Assembly: GCA_016081115.2 (NCBI GenBank) | Contig: CM071930.1 | Coordinates: 7,917,419-7,981,418, forward strand | Length of the DNA: 64,000 bases | Origin: Rehmannia glutinosa | Lineage: Eukaryota; Streptophyta; Magnoliopsida; Lamiales; Orobanchaceae | Reading direction: 5' to 3' | Part shown: piece by piece, positions 1 through 10,584 of the stretch | How positions within the stretch are numbered: the first letter of the stretch is position 1 | Layout: the number at the start of each line of letters is the position of its first letter | Notes under the pieces: generated by a model | The model's input: the letters and a program-made list of their open reading frames with translations, nothing else | Databases searched by the model: none | Told to the model about the DNA's origin: nothing | Position numbers and translations under genes: made by a program

Positions 1-74
1 CCCCGGCCGTTGATCTACATATCATCCAGCGGTTCCTATCCATCCTCCCTTCATCTTCCTTGACACTCCTCCTC

Positions 75-82
75 TATAAATA
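75..82 (+). promoter_or_regulatory. TATA box of the antisense gene
   Basis: TATAAATA about 390 bp upstream of the likely ATG at 466, in a pyrimidine-rich leader. A possible splice donor (gtaagt, 224-229) suggests a 5' UTR intron before the coding start. This would drive transcription towards the body of the retrotransposon from its 3' end. Position and match are seen; activity is inferred. Confidence 0.5.
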
Positions 83-465
83 CCCTATTCCCCTTTCTCA
101 CTCCATTTTCACCATTTTCACTCCTCAAGTTCCCTGCAACTTTGGTTCTTTTCCCCCAAAAAAATCGAAAAAAAAATCGTCTCACCCTTTCATCGTCCTT
201 GAAGTTCCTATGGCCAGCAGATCAAGTAAGTTTTAATTCTTACTTCATCTATTATTCTTCTTTTCTCTTCCTCTATCCATCTTTTTTTTTTCTTTATATA
301 TATATATATATACATATAAAAAAGTTTGTTTTGCTTGTATATATATATACGTATACGCCCAAATCCATTTGCATGCTTCCCTCTTCCCTCCCGTGCACTT
401 TTCGCACTTCTTGTTCGGATCGTGATCTTTTAATCGAGTTTTCTACACATTTCCCTCCTATAAAA

Positions 466-2400
466 ATGGCTTCTTCAAGTAACAATCCAGCTCGGCCAAA
501 CATTTATAGTACCTTATCGCAAAGAGTCGCTAAATAATCTCCGCATCAATGCGGGCATACCTGATTCTTATGAGCTACGCCTTCCCGGGCCCACCGATGT
601 ACCATACAGCCCTCCCTCGGGGTTTGCTTGTTTTTTTGTGGAGCAACTCGAGGCAGGACTCCGCTTCCCTCTGTTCCCGACCGATCGTCGAATCTCCCGA
701 AGCTATGGTATCCCCTAACCCAATTGGTCCCCAACTCCATTAGGTTATTAGTTAGCTTCTCCATGATACTTCAACACTCACAAGAAGTACCCACACCCCT
801 GACTCCGGCGCACTTTCTACCAGCTAAAACTTCCAAAGACTCCAGGCTTTTTTTTTTTTACTTTACTAGCAGGGGTTTAGCCAAGTTCATTGATGGCACA
901 CCCTCTTCTAACAAGTATTGGAAGAAGAGGTTCTTTTACATCTCTTCTCCCGAGCCGTGGCCCTTTGCCACTCGCTGGATCGATGACCTTCCTCATCAAG
1001 CGCAGGGGTGTTAAACCTACTCCGCCACCTTGGATCTAGTCCGACGTTAAACATTGATGACCCTTATCATTCCCAGCTCTTGGTTGAGTCCTGGCCCTTG
1101 CTGTATTATTTCCGTTTGAGTCCCAAAGCGGTAGATCTACCTGGGGACCTAGGTATAATTGAGCAAATTTCCCCCCCCCTTTTTTTTTGTATTCTAATAC
1201 CTCCTCTTTGCTTTTACAGAACAATCGATGCAAGAGAGGCTAGCTCGGGCGGCCGATGCGAGGAAATCTTCAGGCCAGCCCATACACCCTGAAGGGGAAG
1301 GGCACATCCCTTTGACGAGCACTCCCCGGGAGCAGGTCCTTCCTGCTCCCCATACTCTAGCTGCCTCGACTCAGATTCCCCGTAGGCAAGCCTCTCGCAG
1401 CCCTTCTCCTCCTGCCGCTGACCTGACTCGTCAGAGAAAAAGGTCCCATGCGGCATCTAGCTCGGGGGCATTTCACCCCATAAGGCCCCGACTCAATTTG
1501 GCCGATCTCCCAACTGGAGAGGGGGATTCCCCCCTCAATATTATAGTTCCAGAGCTCAATGCTACCTGGGTGGAAAACCTGGTCACTCCGGTCCATCAGC
1601 GAGCTTTAGGGAATGCGGACATCCAAGTCCGTATTCGAGACATGGCCCATCACGCATCTTGGGTAATAATTTTCAAAATCTTAAGTTTTATTCTTCTTCG
1701 CTTCAGCCTGCTTACTCATTTAGCGTTTTACAGATGATTCTTACTATGGGATCAATAGTTCGGGATGCCCGCGTAGGTCTGACTCGATGCTACCGAGTGA
1801 GGCGGGCCAACGAGATCTGCAAAGATCGATTCGATCAAGTGCAATCCAGATCTACTACCCTGGATGCAGAGCTGCAGAAGGCCTCTTCGAAATTCAAGCA
1901 TTAAAGGCCCAGCTCACTAACTCGGAGGACAAGGTTAAGGCCTTAGAAATGGAGTTGACCACGGCTCGAGGGGATGTTATCCGAGCTAGGGAAGAGGGAA
2001 GATCTGCTGGGTATGAGGCTGGCCAAGCCGAGTGGCAGCAGAGAAGAAGAAGTATCTAGTATCTCTCGACGAATTCTGGACCAGGTGGTCGATTTGCTCT
2101 TCCCTACCTTGAGCAAGGCATGATCATCATGGCTAAAAGGGCTCAAGCCAAGGGACTCACACTCGAGGTCCCCGACCTGAAGGAGGCGATTAAGGAGTTG
2201 CCCGATGCCTCTGAACCAACAGCTAATCCTTCAGGGGTGTGCTCGTCGGCTAAACCCCGGCACTCTTTTGACGCCTTCTCGCTCTCCGCAAGTTCAGCCC
2301 TTCCTTAACTACTCATCCCTCTCTCGAAACACTAAGTAGCGATAGTGAGGGGACTCCCGATCCTAGTGCCGCCAATGTTCAAGGCAATGTGGCGCCCTAA
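466..2400 (+). pseudogene. Antisense ORF of the Tat element, 'putative gypsy-type transposon' domain protein (Transposase_28-like), degenerate
   Basis: The frame starts MASSSNNPARPN at 466 and breaks at once; in a neighbouring frame, residues around 537-680 read as a conserved block containing ELRLP, then GFACFFVEQLEAGLRFPLFP, and after another shift LTQLVPNSI (about 715-745). At about 905-1000 KYWKKRFFYISS and W.FATRW appear. This pattern matches the plant family named putative gypsy-type transposon (Pfam Transposase_28), which commonly occurs as an antisense ORF in Tat elements. Intron-like gaps follow: an acceptor ttttacag near 1212-1219, a donor ggtaataa near 1660, an acceptor ttttacag near 1733. 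The C-terminal part (1740-2060) is charged and coiled-coil-like (KAQLTNSEDKVKALEMEL), followed by GYEAGQAEWQ. Several frameshifts mean no full product as read. Function of this family is unknown; it is named for its association, not for transposase activity. Confidence 0.7.
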
Positions 2401-2559
2401 ATGTTTTCGGGCCTTTGTAATTATGTTTTTGTTAATGAACCTATGTACTTAAAACTATCTTGCTTTGTAATATTTGATGCACATTTTCTCCGTTCAGTTC
2501 GACCTGTTGTTTTTTGTTCATATTTCAGTAGTTGGCCTACCCTATTTGAGATGACTCGA

Positions 2560-3447
2560 GCCGAGCTCGACCTCTAGGGGATTTGAGAGGCCCGCGAATG
2601 GTTAGAGGGACCTGAGAGGGTACGAGCTGAGCTCGGCCACTCAGGGCTTTGAGCTTGTTTTCCCCTCGGAGATAGAATTTCCCAAAGGGACCTGAGTTGG
2701 TACGAGCTGAGCTCGGCCACCAGGGTTTGAGCTTGTTTAACCTCGGAGATAGAATTTCCCAAAGGGACTCGAGTTGGTGCAGCCGAGCTCGGCCACTCTG
2801 GGGTTTGAGCTTGTTTAACCCTCGGAGATAGAATTTTCCCAAGGGACCTGAGTTGGTACGAGCTGAGCTCGGCCACTCAGGGGTTTGAGCCTGTTTAACC
2901 CTCGGAGATAGAATTTCCCCAAGGGACCTGAGTTGGTACGAGCTGAGCTCGGCCACTCAGGGGTTTGAGCCTGTTTAACCCTCGGAGATAGAATTTCCCC
3001 AAGGGACCGAGTTGAGATGAGCCGAGCTCGGCCACGCAGGGTTTGAGCTTGTTTAACCCTCGGAGATAGAATTTCCCAAGGGACCGAGATGGCACGAGCC
3101 GAGCTCGGCCACGGGGGTTTGAGCTTGTTTAAACCCGGAGATAGAATTTCCCCAAGGGACCCGAGTTGGTACGAGCCGAGCTCGGCCACTCAGGGGTTTG
3201 AGCTTGTTTAAACCCTCGGAGATAGAATTTCCCCAAGGGACCTGAGTTGGTACGAGCTGAGCTCGGCCACTCAGGGGTTTGAGCTTGTTTAACCCTCGGA
3301 GATAGAATTTCCCCAAGGGACCTGAGTTGGTACGAGCCGAGCTCGGCCACTCAGGGGTTTGAGCCTGTTTAACCCTCGGAGATAGAATTTCCCCAAGGGA
3401 CCTGAGTTGGTACGAGCTGAGCTCGGCCACCCAGGGGTTTGAGCGAG
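2560..3447. repeat. 80-bp tandem repeat array inside the Tat element
   Basis: Eleven copies of the core gctcggccac start at 2631, 2711, 2787, 2867, 2947, 3026, 3103, 3180, 3261, 3341 and 3421, so the period is 76-81 bp. Units share gagttggtacgagc, then the core, then gtttgagcttgtttaac and cggagatagaatttcccc. The array lies between the integrase end and the antisense gene, where Tat elements are known to carry satellite-like repeats. Open frames across it on the minus strand repeat LGEILSPR and similar strings, but an 80-bp unit shifts frame each time, so I do not treat it as coding. Confidence 0.93.
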
Positions 3448-3499
3448 ACCTGGAAAACACTTTATATAGCTGCCAAAATATAGATTTCATTCAGACTAG

Positions 3500-4540
3500 T
3501 AAATCACACATAAAATTTCCTTAGATGACATACATTCCATGGCCTAAGAATTTTAGTACCTTTCATATCTTCCAATTCATAAGCTCCCTTAGCAATTACT
3601 TTAGTGACCTTGTAAGGCCCTTCCCAGTTCGCCTCAAGTTTTCCCACCGGTTTCAGAGCGTCGCTTGCGTTTTAAAACAAGGTCTCCTACCTTGAAACTC
3701 CTCTTCCTTACTCTTCGTCGTGACGTTGCTTTTAACAAACTTTTGCTAGCTTCCATCTTCAAATAAGCTTGCTCTCTCCTCTCTTCCACTTGGTCTAATG
3801 CCTCCCTCAATAGCTCCGATTGAGTTCTTCCTCAAAGTTTTGGACGCGGTGGCTTTCCATACCAATCTCTACCGTATGATGACTTGATCCCATATACTGC
3901 ATCGAATGGGGTTTCTCCCGTTGCCTCCTTGGGAGTAGTGCGATGAGACCATAACATCGAGTGCGGCTCGTCCACCCATCCTCCTCCTGCTCGTTCGGCC
4001 TTGCCTTGATTCCTTTGACGATAGATCGATTTGTGACCTCTACTTGACCATTTGCTTGTGGGTGGGCTACGGAGGTGAAGTCTTTGCTCGACTTTCATCT
4101 CTGCTAACCATTTTCTCGATCTTCCCGCCTCGAAATCGAGTTCCGTTGTCCGATATCGGTCTCTCGGCCACCCATACCGCTAACCAAATTTTTCCAAATG
4201 AAACTTTTAATTTGCGACTCGGATATCCCGGCCACGGTTCTCGCTTCTACCCATTTGCTAAAGTAATCCACCGCTACTATTAAGAATTTTCTCGTCCTGT
4301 TGCTCAGGGAAAGGTCCCACGATGTCTATCCCCCACTTTGCGAAAGGACATGGTGAGCTCATAACCCCTAATAGTTCTCGCTGGTTTGATGTATCGTTGA
4401 ACCGTGTCTCCGCAACTATCACACTTCCTTACCAATTCCTCGGTGACCTTATTCCATTTGGGCCAAAAATACCCGGCTCGGACCACCTTTTTGGCTAAGG
4501 CTCTTCCCCGATGTGAGCCCCACAGCACCCTCATGTATCT
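3500..4540 (-). pseudogene. Integrase region of the Tat element, frameshifted
   Basis: From the right, the zinc-binding N-terminus reads HRG...AGYFWPKW...CDSC (about 4534-4400), the H-H-C-C module of retroviral-type integrases. The core follows in broken frames, and near 3985-3890 AGGGWVDEPHSMLWSHRTTP and TGETPFDAVYG are visible, a very conserved part of plant Ty3/gypsy integrase. The C-terminal chromo-free tail reads KPVGKLEANWEGPYKV and IAKGAYELED, ending about 3520 just before the tandem array. Integrase would insert the cDNA into the genome. At least three frame changes separate these blocks, so the enzyme is not made as read. Confidence 0.82.
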
Positions 4541-4699
4541 CTCTCAACACATAGTTACCTTCCTCTTCGAGATAAGCATCTCGGATATAGGGTGAAGAGA
4601 AAGCCTTTTTATACAATGTGACCCTCCAATTAGCCGAAATTGCACACTCTTGCTTTTAACCGTCTCGCCTTCCTCTTATCTTCGGTAGGTCGTTCGGCT

Positions 4700-5225
4700 T
4701 AAATACTTATGGAGATCACTCTCCAATCATCCCTCTCTCCTATTTCGTGATCTCGCTCCGATCTTTGGGCGTGCTATCTGTCGAACCGTTATATTTCGTG
4801 ACTCATTTTCCGAGCCGAGCTAGCCACTTTCGAAAGATGATCGCTTGGTGTTCTCTCCTCTTGGTACTTGCTGAGAATTCAAATTTGTCGAACTTTTTAC
4901 CAACTCGCCACCACTCCTACATACCTCCTCATTCTATCTTCTTTGATATCGAAGTTTCCCGACCGATTAGTTACCAAAGATCGAATCGAGTATATATTAT
5001 TACCACGACACCCAGATCCAATGCCATTTTGAGTCCTCTTACCAAAGCTTCATATTCGGCCTCGTTATTCGACGCTTTGAATCCGAACTTAATCGCGAAC
5101 TCCAGATCTTCCCCAGATGGATTGGTTAGGACAATCCCCGCACCGCTTCCCCAATTGAGGCGTAACCGCCCACATGCAATAGCGGACTGCATCGAGGAGC
5201 TAGGTTCCGAGGCCATTTCTTGCAA
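4700..5225 (-). pseudogene. Second, archaeal-type RNase H (aRNH) of the Tat element
   Basis: Reading left from 5170, GSGAGIVLTNPSGEDLEFA is followed by FKASNNEAEYEALVRGLKMA and a shifted DSQLVVGQVKKF-like block near 4880. This is the extra archaeal-type RNase H domain (G-A-G-I-V-L start, N-N-E-A-E-Y-E-A helix with a catalytic Glu), which among plant LTR elements marks the Tat lineage. It lies between the ordinary RNase H and integrase, as expected. The frame is broken around 4971. Confidence 0.8.
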
Positions 5226-6491
5226 AAATCCGCCGAGCTTGTGCTTTGATGGCCACTCTAGGCCTATATTCCAAGTCGAATTCCCCCACTTCTATGGCCC
5301 ACTTTATCATCCGACCTGACATTTCCGGTTTCCCCATGATGTGCCCTAACGGCATATTAGTAAGCACCACCACTTTGTGAGACAAGAAATATGGCCTTAA
5401 TTTTCGAGTTGCCGTCACCAAGGCCAACCCTCCTTTTTCTATTTCTGAATATCTTGTTTCCGCCCCTTGCAAGACCTTACTAACATAATAAATCGGCATT
5501 TGCTTATTTCCTCTTGACCTTAATAAAACAGAGCTGACTGCCCCCACTCCTATGGAAAGATATAGATACAATTCCTCGCCTCTGCTTGGTTTGGTGAGCA
5601 GCGGAAGTGCCACTAAACACGCTTTCAATTCCCTAAAAGCTTGTTCGCACTCCGGTGTCCATTCGAAGTTTTTGGCCTTTCTTAACACCTTGAAGAAAGG
5701 GAGACTCCGCTCCGCCGACCTAGAGATGAAACGGCTCAGTGCTGCTATACGCCCCGTGAGCTGTTGTACCTTGCCGACGTTCGTGGGTGATTCCATTTCT
5801 ACTACAACCCTTACTTTCTCAGGATTTACTTCGATGCCCTTCTCCGTAACCATGAAACCAAGGAACTTTCCAGACCTGACACCAAACGAGCACTTAACTG
5901 GGTTTAACTTCATTCCAAACCTCCTTAACGCTACGAACGTTTCTCCCAGATCTGCTATATGGTCCTTTTCTTTCCTACTTTTTACCAACATATCGTCAAC
6001 GTAGACCTCCATGTTACGGCCCAACTGGCTTTTGAATACTCTATCCATCAACCTCTGATAAGTAGCCCCGGCATTCTTTAGCCCGAATGGCATAACTACG
6101 TAACAATAAGTCCCCGAGGAAGTGACGAAGCTCACCCTTTTCTGGTCTTCCTCCGCCAACCTGATCTGATGGTAGCCTTGGTATGCATCCATCATGCTCA
6201 CAGTTCATACCCCGTCGTGGAATCTACCAATTGATCAATCCGAGGTAGTGGGTAATGATCTTTGGGACAAGCCTTATTGAGGTCTCTGAAGTCGATACAC
6301 ATTCTAAACTTTTCACCTTTTGGAACCAGCACCGCGTTAGAGACCCATTCCGGAATGGATCTCCTTATATGTCCAAACTTGTAACAATTTCTCCACTTCT
6401 TCTTGAATGATTTGATCTTTCTCATACCCAAACGGCCTCTTCTTCTTTTTGACAGTCTCACTAAAGAGTCCACGTTTAAATGGTGCTCCAC
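5226..6491 (-). pseudogene. Reverse transcriptase and RNase H of the Tat element
   Basis: The segment 6491-6200 carries KFRMCIDFRDLNKACPKDHY, the fingers motif of Ty3/gypsy RT. After a frame change, 6201-5200 holds SMMDAYQGYHQI, FVTSSGTYCYVVMPFGLKNA, the catalytic YVDD at about 6010 (EVYVDDMLVKSR), KFLGFMV and the connection region. The RNase H follows (LYLYLSIGVGAVSSVLLR, then SEIEKGGLALV). The first catalytic Asp block of this RNase H reads LSIGVG where Asp is usual, so it may be weakened. It would copy the element RNA into DNA and degrade the template. The 333-codon stretch is the longest open block in this element. Confidence 0.88.
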
Positions 6492-6599
6492 AGTGCTAGG
6501 GTCGACCCCTTGTAGGTCTCTTGACGACTGTGCGAAGACATCTCTGTTCTCTCTCGGAAGTCCACGATTCCTTGATTAGCTCGGATCCTAGTTTAGTTC

Positions 6600-7258
6600 C
6601 TATCTTAACCACTTTTGACGGATCTCCGGGGTTAGCTCTATCGTCATCGCCTCTTCCTCGGGCGACATCGGCGGTCCGGATCTTTTTCTTTTCTTTTTTC
6701 CTATTTTAATGGGCTTGGTTTCCTTGTCCATTTCTACCACCTTTCTCTTGGATTTCCTCTGCTCTCCCTTCCTAACTGCCTCAACGTAACATTTTCTTGC
6801 CACCTGTGCATTTCCCCATACTTCACCTATCCCATCCCCTACCACGAACTTAAGTTTCATGTGGAATGTAGATACAATAGCTTGAAAAGAATTAAGGGCA
6901 GGTCTACCAATTATAACATTGTAGGTGGAGTAAGAGTCCACAACAAGAAAAGTTACCATCCGTGTTTTTTGCATGGGGAGATCTCCTAGAGACATAGGCA
7001 AGGTAACCTGTCCGAGCGGCTCCACCATTCCTCCTCCAAACCGAACAGGCGGTCTCTCGGCTTGATCTCCATTTCCAGCTCCATCCTTAGGTAGGCTTCA
7101 TGAAATAATACATTGACTGAGCTTCCGGTATCCACCATAGCCCTGGCTACCTCGTAATTTGCTATGGTTGTTGTAATTACCATAGCGTCGTTATGCGCGA
7201 CAGACACCTGTTCATCTCTCGGCCCGAAGGATATCTCCGGGCCTTCCCTCTTTCCCAA
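6600..7258 (-). pseudogene. Aspartic protease region of the Tat element
   Basis: AMVDTGSSVNVLF near 7135 contains the DTG active-site triad typical of retropepsins. After a frameshift near 7030, VEPLGQVTLPMSLG and YNVIIGRPALNS follow, matching the second half with the hydrophobic-G-R-P flap-side motif. A basic linker rich in Lys and Arg (about 6780-6680) leads to RT. Protease would cut the Gag-Pol polyprotein. The frame is split in two overlapping pieces. Confidence 0.82.
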
Positions 7259-7334
7259 TCGAGCACCTCTTCCGAACTCTCGGCGTACGCCTTCCGTGCT
7301 CGATTTGAATCTCCATCAGTCGGTCCTCCTACGA

Positions 7335-8768
7335 TCATATGAATAGTTCCTCTGGATGGAGCCGGCCTGGCCGAGGAATGGCCATGTTTGCCCTCGGCAG
7401 GCCTGTCTCGTCTATCGGACTTCGCATCGCCCCCTGGTCGTAGCTCGTGCTCTTGTTTAACCTGATTCGCAACCATCCTTTTCTTACCATGCGCTCGATC
7501 TCATTCCTTAAATGCCTGCATTCCTCGGTGGTGTGTCCATATTCATTATGAAAGTCACAAAAGAAATTAGACCGAGGTCTAACGGGAACAGTTGAGTAGT
7601 TCCCGGCCATTTCAACTCCCTATGCCCTCATTGCCGCCATTAACACTGTGCACGGGGCGATTAAAGCGTGTATTTTGTTAGGTCGGGCGCCCGATTTATG
7701 ATCCAGTCTTCCTTCTCGGCTCACGAAACCGCTTATGTCCTACCGATGGCACCTCTACCTGTCTTTCCTCTTTTCCCTACTTTCGTCCTTCTTTCCTTTC
7801 TTTGTGTTTCCTCCAAGTTCACGTATTTTTCAGCTCTGGCCAATAGATCGTCGAAACTTTTAGCGGGTCGCTTAGCTATTGACTTGAAGAAATCACTTTC
7901 CTGCAATCCCTGAGATAAGGCACTGGATAGCACCTCTTGTGTAGCTGAGGGTACATCCAGTGCTGCCGAATTGAATCTCTTCACATATCCCCTAAGGGGT
8001 TCATGCTCTCCCTGTTTTATACCGAAGAGGGTCAGAGCGGTCTTTTGATGTTTCCGCGAGCTTGCGAATTGGTGTAAAAAGGCTGAGCTGAACTCATCAA
8101 AAGAACCAATGGTATCGTTAGGGAGTTGACTAAACCATTCTTTGAGTGATTTAGCCAGGGTGGTCAGAAAGACCCGACATTTCACTCCATCCGTGTATCG
8201 GTGTAGCAAGGCTGAATTCTCGAACCGACACAAATGCTCCCATGGATCCGTGGTTCCATCGTAGTCATAACTCAGTGCCCTGAAATTAACAGGGAGATCG
8301 TCCGCCATGACCACTTCCTTGAACGGGATTCCTCTCTTTACCACCTCTTGCCCTGACATTCGCCTCTTCATCTCCCTCACCTCCGCCTGTAACTTCTCCA
8401 GCTCCGACAATGGTTCCTCCCTCGGTGCTACCCTATCCTCCGCTCGACCCGCTTCCCTTACAGCAGCAGCCTCCTTTATGGCCCATAAGGTATTGACCGC
8501 GCTTTGAACTATGAATGACAACTGGTCCCCGGTTACCTGGACTGACTGCCGCGAACAGGGCCTCCAAGTTAGCCACCGGCGTCCTCATCGTAACAGGAGT
8601 GGGAGGCACCCCTGATATTGTCACTCCATCCCCCCCGCCAGATGGGGTCGCCTCTACCCCCGGTATGGTGACTCCATCTCCGCTGGGCAGGGTTACCCCC
8701 ACCCCATCGGAAGATCCTCCCGCACCAACCACCTCCTTGCCTTTCGAAACCAAACCTGACATTCTCAC
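7335..8768 (-). pseudogene. Gag of the Tat element, frameshifted
   Basis: The first ATG after the primer-binding site is at 8768 (MRMSGLVSKGKEVV...), giving a Gly/Pro/Val-rich head. A frame change near 8510 leads to a 262-codon block with WEHLCRFE, FLTTLAKSLKEWFSQLPNDT, FASSRKHQKTALTLF and LRGYVKRFN, the capsid-like retrotransposon gag domain. A further block at 7610-7335 holds FCDFHNEYGHTTEECRHLR, a zinc-knuckle-like nucleocapsid motif of this lineage. Gag would form the particle. At least two frameshifts break it. Confidence 0.85.
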
Positions 8769-8782
8769 GTCTTATACTCAAG

Positions 8783-8801
8783 TTTCCCACAGACGGCGCC
8801 A
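8783..8801 (-). other. Primer-binding site of the Tat element
   Basis: On the minus strand TGGCGCCGTCTGTGGGAAA begins two bases inside the LTR end (CA at 8805-8804). This string is a common minus-strand primer site in plant Ty3/gypsy elements. I do not assign the tRNA. Confidence 0.85.
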
Positions 8802-9006
8802 CTTGAAAAGGCCTCTGAAGGCGAGATCTTCTCAAGAATCCAACCCGATCTTCAGCTAGCCTGCAAAAGACTAACCGGAGAGGACTCCGGCGTGAGCACT
8901 CCGACGATCAAGTTAGTGAAAAGGGAAGAATAATAAAGACAAGTGTATAAAATATAAAAGCTGAATAATAAAAATGTTGATCCCCTTCATTTCTCACCTT
9001 CCTCCT

Positions 9007-9015
9007 CCTTTTATA
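9007..9015 (-). promoter_or_regulatory. TATA box in the Tat LTR
   Basis: TATAAAAGG on the minus strand, about 205 bp upstream of the LTR end. It is the only good TATA match in the LTR and sits where the U3/R boundary would be expected. Confidence 0.6.
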
Positions 9016-9329
9016 CCCAAGCCCTTTGGTCCTTTGAGGTCCACGTGTCCAGTCGGGATTGGGAGATGGATTAAGGCGGGAAATCGTCTAGGTTGACAAA
9101 AAGAATTAGTCACATCAGTCAGGTCATCCCGGGGATAGTTCTTGCTGTCAAATCCGCTTTTTAGGATATTAATTACTTGTCGTCTTTTCTCGAGAGCGAT
9201 TATTGCTCGCAGGTGTGACCTGACATTTAATAACTTCTTGTCAGGTCGCCTACCTTTTTAGTAACTTCCTGCCAGGTCGACCAAGGCTTTAGCCTTTTGT
9301 AGTCAAGTCAATCGTATCTACTAGTAACT

Positions 9330-9760
9330 ATTAATCAGGTCGGTCGTACCTTCTAGTTACTCTTTGTCAGTTCGGTCGTACCTTCTAGTTACTCTTTGTC
9401 AGTTCGGTCGTACCTTCTAGTTACTCTTTGTCAGCTCGTCCAAAGCTCTTACAACTCTATCAGGTCGTCCAAAGCTCTTAATAACCTTATCAGGTCGGCC
9501 GGAGCTCTTAATACTACCAGGTCGGCCAAAGCTCTTAATGCTCCGTCAGCTCGTCCAAAGCTCTTATCAGTCCTCTTAATACTACCAGGTCGGCCAAAGC
9601 TCTTAATGCTCCGTCAGCTCGTCCAAAGCTCTTATCAGTCTTCTCTTAATATTACCAGGTCAGCCAAAGCTCTTAATGCTCCGTTAGCTCGTCCAAAGCT
9701 CTTATCAGTCCTCTTAATACTACCAGGTCGGCCAAAGCTCTTAATGCTCCGTCATATACT
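9330..9760. repeat. Tandem repeats in the U3 of the Tat LTR
   Basis: Two sets occur. The first is a short unit ending ggtcgtaccttctagttactcttt, about 32 bp, three copies at 9340-9430. The second is a unit of about 69 bp that starts taccaggtcggccaaagctc, with starts near 9513, 9582, 9651 and 9720; the last copy is partial. Both share caggtcg-like words. Such U3 repeats often act as promoter-proximal enhancer-like modules, which is inference here. Confidence 0.85.
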
Positions 9761-9898
9761 CTTTGTTTAGGATCGCTCCTTTTATATGTACTTAGATACA
9801 CCGAATCAACTAGTCCCCCTACTCTCCTAGTTTGAGCGTAGGTCTAAACTTGGAGAGTAAGAAATTCCAGGTCTCCCTAAAAGTACCGAATCACTTAA

Positions 9899-10552
9899 TT
9901 ATGTGTTAAATTTAAGGGAGTAATTGCAATATTTTCACAAATGTAAAATGGTCTTTTTTTCTAAAGATTTCTATTTATGAAGAAGGTAAAATATAATACA
10001 AAATCAAATCTCAAGGGTTTTTCCATAAATTTCAAAAAAGTTTTATGTTTTTGTGTAATTAACCCAAGCCTCATAGTTAATTAGTTATTATCCGTATAAT
10101 TTATTTGTTTGATCATCATGGGCAATTTAGTTATTTAGACGTCTTCGTCTATAATATAATAACTGCTTACTAGTATCAGTTTCAAAATAAAAAATGTTTT
10201 TCATAAAAAAAAAAAACCTTTCCTATTTGCCTTCTGATCATTACTATCTTACTAGTTTTTTCTCCGTGCGATGCACTGGGTATATGTCTGTTAGACCCTA
10301 TTTTGTATTTTTACATGTACATTTTTCTAATAGTTCAATGAATTATATCTCTTGCATCATCCCCGTTGGTAACCGAATAGAATGGGTCAGGCAATCCCTG
10401 GTTAATTCGGGATATGAGCTGGGATGAGAAATCTCTACTTCTTTAGAATCGGGAATGGAACATGGACATTATTTATATGTCTGCCCCCTTCCTATTCCGA
10501 TTAAATAAAATGGAAATTATCTGTTCTCATCCGTATTCCCCGAATATGTGTA

Positions 10553-10584
<32 letters not shown>

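Larger units (their letters stand above)
1..9893 (-). mobile_element. Ty3/gypsy LTR retrotransposon, Tat lineage (3' LTR off the left edge)
   Basis: Read on the minus strand, the order is 5' LTR (8804-9893), primer-binding site, gag, protease, RT, RNase H, a second archaeal-type RNase H, integrase, a tandem-repeat spacer, and an antisense gene on the opposite strand. The dual RNase H, the long region between integrase and 3' LTR with tandem repeats, and the antisense ORF are known hallmarks of plant Tat elements (Ogre, Retand, Grande, Tat4 types). No second LTR copy lies between the antisense gene and position 1, so the element runs off the window. Every protein domain is interrupted by frameshifts or stops, so this copy is not coding-competent as read. 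The 5-bp candidate target duplication on the right (cttaa, 9894-9898) cannot be matched because the other end is missing. Confidence 0.88.
8804..9893 (-). repeat. 5' LTR of the Tat element
   Basis: It starts TGATTCGGTAC at 9893 and ends ...CA at 8804, directly before the primer-binding site, and is 1090 bp. A TATAAAAGG box lies at 9015-9007 on the minus strand, giving a U3 of about 880 bp and an R-U5 of about 180 bp. The U3 contains internal tandem repeats (9330-9760). The other LTR is outside the window, so the ends rest on TG/CA and the primer site. Confidence 0.8.

Noticed and set aside
2560..3447. Possible CRISPR-like array
   Set aside because: Units are contiguous and similar throughout with no unique spacers, and the setting is a plant retrotransposon.
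2537..3490. Long minus-strand frames over the 80-bp array, encoding repeated LGEILSPR-like peptides
   Set aside because: The unit length is not a multiple of three and varies, so frames rotate; this is tandem DNA, not a repeat protein.
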